The notes under the pieces are model-generated. The model saw only the letters and a program-made list of their open reading frames with translations, searched no databases and was not told the DNA's origin. 7,617 bases of DNA from a bacterium (lineage in GTDB: Bacteria; Pseudomonadota; Gammaproteobacteria; Burkholderiales; Methylophilaceae), in contig DAIDAS010000442.1 of assembly GCA_027310505.1 (NCBI GenBank), positions 1 to 7,617 on the forward strand, read 5' to 3'. A program made the position numbers and the translations under genes. Below, in pieces: positions 5,694 through 7,617 of the stretch. Within the stretch, counting starts at the first letter, position 1; the number at the start of each line of letters is the position of its first letter.

Positions 5694-6367
5694 GTGGCGA
5701 CTGCTTTAGGGGCACGTCCTTTCACCGCAGATACCTTGCAAGCAGAATGAATGGCGAGAACGTTACATACAAACCGGATGCCACTCCAGCGGGCGCTGAA
5801 TGCGGTCAATAGATATTGAAAGGCGAACAGACCCGCAGCAAGCCATGGCGCTGGAGACACAGCATCAACGGCAAATAGCGCCACAGGAACGAGGACGACC
5901 AGTGCCAGAGACATAAACGCCATGTCTCGGTACATAAGGAACATCTTGTGCGCCTCAGCCACATCGGGCTCATTCGAAACTTGCTTGTAGAGTTTGTACC
6001 ACTTAGCGTTCTGTTCGGTCGGGTCAGTTGGTAGTGTGCCAACATTCTTCCTCAATGCCGCCATATCGATACGCGGATCAGCGGGGCCGTGCTTAGTGAA
6101 AGCTTCAGCTCCAGGAAGCACCCCAAGCGGCTTCCAATAAACGAGTGCCGACTTCAAGGTGTGCGGCAGCACATTGACTATGAGCAACACGACTACCGGT
6201 ATAACCGTTGTGGTCAATACGCGTCCGATGCCTACTTGCGTAAGTGATGCACCCTTGACGAGTTCTGGAGCCACGAAAAATATTACTGCTAAAACATCGG
6301 CGATAGCCAAGAGTGTTAGCCACTTCATGTTGAGAGATTTAAGAGATCGTTCGCCGGTGTTTTTCAT
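5690..6367 (-). CDS. Four-helix membrane protein of unknown function, partner of the MBL protein
   Basis: 225 residues with four predicted membrane helices at about 15-35, 48-68, 150-168 and 174-192. The two hairpins flank a polar, probably cytoplasmic domain (about 70-149) with patterns such as RIDMAALRKNVGTLPT, EQNAKWYKLYKQV and HKMFLMYRDMA; the C-terminus is basic. I do not recognise the family. The layout (paired helices around a soluble domain) recalls small membrane proteins found in defence or stress loci, which is only a resemblance. Its ATG overlaps the MBL stop codon (ATGA at 6364-6367), so the two are translationally coupled and probably act together. The start with MKNTGERSLK is preferred over the internal Met14 because of this overlap. 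Confidence 0.8.
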   Translation of the reverse strand: MKNTGERSLKSLNMKWLTLLAIADVLAVIFFVAPELVKGASLTQVGIGRVLTTTVIPVVVLLIVNVLPHTLKSALVYWKPLGVLPGAEAFTKHGPADPRIDMAALRKNVGTLPTDPTEQNAKWYKLYKQVSNEPDVAEAHKMFLMYRDMAFMSLALVVLVPVALFAVDAVSPAPWLAAGLFAFQYLLTAFSARWSGIRFVCNVLAIHSACKVSAVKGRAPKAVAT

Positions 6368-7224
6368 CCTCTGTACTCCGTGTCGATGATGTAATTGTTG
6401 TTATCGACAACGAATTGAATCCAGCCATCGCGTCGTGTAGTTAGTACATGCCGATCCTTCATGGTTGTGCGGACTCGGACTCCTTGATCCCGCACAACGC
6501 GACGATAATCAGGTACGGTTTGCTGCGTCTCATGCTCAATCGGCTTATCAGAAACTACTACGGCACTCGGTGTAAAGTAGTCAAAAATGTCCTCACAATA
6601 GCCACTTTCTCGACCGTGATGGGAGGCTACCAGAATATCGGTGCCAACAAGTTCTGCACGGAAATCCGCACGCTGTAACAGCGCTTGCCAACCCGCCTTT
6701 TCCAAATCACCAGGGAACAGAATTTTAAAATTACTGTACTTAACGAATACCACCAAACTGAGATTGTTAGTGTCGGTGAATGTCGGATAGTGGTTGCAAA
6801 AGGTGGTAACCGTAATGCCGCCCATGTTGGAATCGAATGGTGTATCGGTAGGAAAGCTGTAACTATCACAAGCTCCCACATACCACTGCGCATCATTACT
6901 CAATGGCCCGCTCAACGCTTTGATTGCCCGCATCTGCTGCCCAGAATACGAGGGATTACGAATGAGTGTGTCAACATAGATGCCCTCACGCTGTAAGCCT
7001 CGCAGGTCGGACATATGATCTTGATCAGCGTTGGTAATGAACAAATAGTCGAGTTGACTTCTATTCAGGTCATGCTTAATAAAGGTGCTTGGACTCCAGA
7101 CGTTGGTACTTCCAGAATCAATCATCGCCAGCTTGCCGGCGTACCCGTTTAATTGGTGATGGAGCATGGCGCACGCACCGTGCTCGACATCCCAAATACG
7201 CAGCAGCATTTCCCCGTGCAACAT
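6364..7224 (-). CDS. ComEC-like metallo-beta-lactamase-fold hydrolase, stand-alone
   Basis: 286 residues from the ATG at 7224. MBL-fold landmarks: D36 in AMIDSGS, the metal motif ITNADQDH at 63-70, NNLSLVVFV at 153-161, FPGDLEK at 170-176, ASHHGRESG at 200-208 and VVVSDKP at 222-228. The GDLE and HHG blocks and overall order match the ComEC/Rec2 hydrolase domain, here without any membrane channel. ComEC relatives act on DNA or phosphodiesters; substrate is unknown. The first metal ligand of HxDxDH is Asn65. Start choice: GGGGAGGGG lies about 9 bases before this ATG; the upstream TTG at 7242 would place that purine run inside the gene. A nearby TTGAAA/TATCAC pair may be its promoter. It heads a two-gene unit with the membrane protein. 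Confidence 0.82.
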   Translation of the reverse strand: MLHGEMLLRIWDVEHGACAMLHHQLNGYAGKLAMIDSGSTNVWSPSTFIKHDLNRSQLDYLFITNADQDHMSDLRGLQREGIYVDTLIRNPSYSGQQMRAIKALSGPLSNDAQWYVGACDSYSFPTDTPFDSNMGGITVTTFCNHYPTFTDTNNLSLVVFVKYSNFKILFPGDLEKAGWQALLQRADFRAELVGTDILVASHHGRESGYCEDIFDYFTPSAVVVSDKPIEHETQQTVPDYRRVVRDQGVRVRTTMKDRHVLTTRRDGWIQFVVDNNNYIIDTEYRG

Positions 7225-7275
7225 ATGTCCACCCCTCCCCAATTATTCACGTGATATGGGGGTACAGCGGAATAT

Positions 7276-7306
7276 TTCAATACTTTTAATTATCCAAAGT
7301 ACTGAA
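7276..7306. repeat. Inverted repeat between the ATPase and MBL genes
   Basis: TTCAATACTTT (7276-7286) and AAAGTACTGAA (7296-7306) pair at 10 of 11 positions around a 9-base AT-rich centre. It lies in the 118-bp gap upstream of the MBL gene and lacks a following U-run on the - strand, so an operator is as likely as a terminator. Confidence 0.45.
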
Positions 7307-7342
7307 TCTGTTACATAAGTAGACCTAAGGTCTTTTCCAGCT

Positions 7343-7617
7343 TTAGGTTGCAGCAGGCATAGTCAATGCTGACATTGCATCATAATGATTAGCATCATTG
7401 AGCTTGATTAACTCAAGTATCTCGTTCAGCACGAACGGTGTTTCGGATAGCAATGATAGGTCATGCTCTGGCTCAGCTATATGGTCGGCGTGAGAATATG
7501 TATGCAGAAACCGGACTATACGAGATTTTTTAGCAGGATCTCCTGTCAAGGATTCTACTTGTTGCCTGAGCTCTCCCGCCTTTCCTGGTACACGGAATGC
7601 CAGAAATGACTCTAAAA
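7343..7617 (-). CDS. C-terminal end of a probable AAA_13-type ATPase (partial)
   Basis: The frame is open from the right edge to TAA at 7343-7345, so only the last 90 or so residues are visible and the TTG at 7549 is internal. Visible text includes LESFLAFRVPGKAGELRQQV, then KKSRIVRFLHTYSHADHI, EPEHDLSLLSETPFVLNEIL and IKLNDANHYDAM. From memory this resembles the C-terminal tail of large coiled-coil ATPases of the AAA_13 group, which includes PrrC/RloC-like anticodon nucleases; no Walker motifs are in view, so this is tentative. It is on the same strand as and upstream of the MBL and membrane genes, so it may be the first gene of the cargo module. Confidence 0.5.
   Translation of the reverse strand, partial: LESFLAFRVPGKAGELRQQVESLTGDPAKKSRIVRFLHTYSHADHIAEPEHDLSLLSETPFVLNEILELIKLNDANHYDAMSALTMPAAT

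Noticed and set aside
7225..7242. TTG start for the MBL gene
   Set aside because: It would translate the GGGGAGGGG run that serves well as ribosome site for the ATG at 7224.
1..7617. CRISPR array, insertion sequence or rRNA
   Set aside because: No regularly spaced long repeats, transposase or rRNA sequence seen.

Overview
The window looks like chromosome of a Gram-negative proteobacterium, most likely a betaproteobacterium. The grounds are a SlyB/Pcp-like glycine-zipper lipoprotein, ApaH, a membrane-anchored cytochrome c5 and a TrfA-family protein. This placement is by gene content and protein feel only; no marker gene was aligned. The window divides at a tRNA gene.

Positions 1-3903 are ordinary chromosome. 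On the + strand are the 3' part of a PfkB-family sugar/nucleoside kinase, an outer-membrane lipoprotein 12 bases downstream, and a PlsC acyltransferase whose start codon is unclear. On the - strand are apaH, which overlaps the end of plsC by 86 bp, a membrane-anchored monohaem cytochrome c5, and a 46-residue ORF just upstream of it. That small ORF is a near copy of the cytochrome's membrane anchor with no haem domain. It is too short for normal gene calling and is the best chromosomal find here. The cytochrome promoter and the promoter of the + strand tRNA-Arg(CCG) stand back to back.

Positions 3904-7617, directly after the tRNA 3' end, look like the left part of an integrated mobile element. 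The first 518 bp hold no convincing gene. They contain an array of TGTGCC/GGCACA half-sites and then seven hairpins in about 300 bp, leading into an AlpA-like DNA-binding protein that is translationally coupled to a TrfA-family plasmid replication initiator. No integrase and no second att copy lie within the window.

After trfA the strand switches. Reading from the right edge on the - strand there is the C-terminal end of a probable large AAA_13-type ATPase, then a stand-alone ComEC-like metallo-beta-lactamase-fold protein, then a four-helix membrane protein whose start codon overlaps the MBL stop (ATGA). ATPase, MBL enzyme and membrane protein in one orientation on a mobile element suggest a cargo module, plausibly antiphage defence. 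That function is inference: I do not recognise the set as a named system, and its upstream part lies outside the window.
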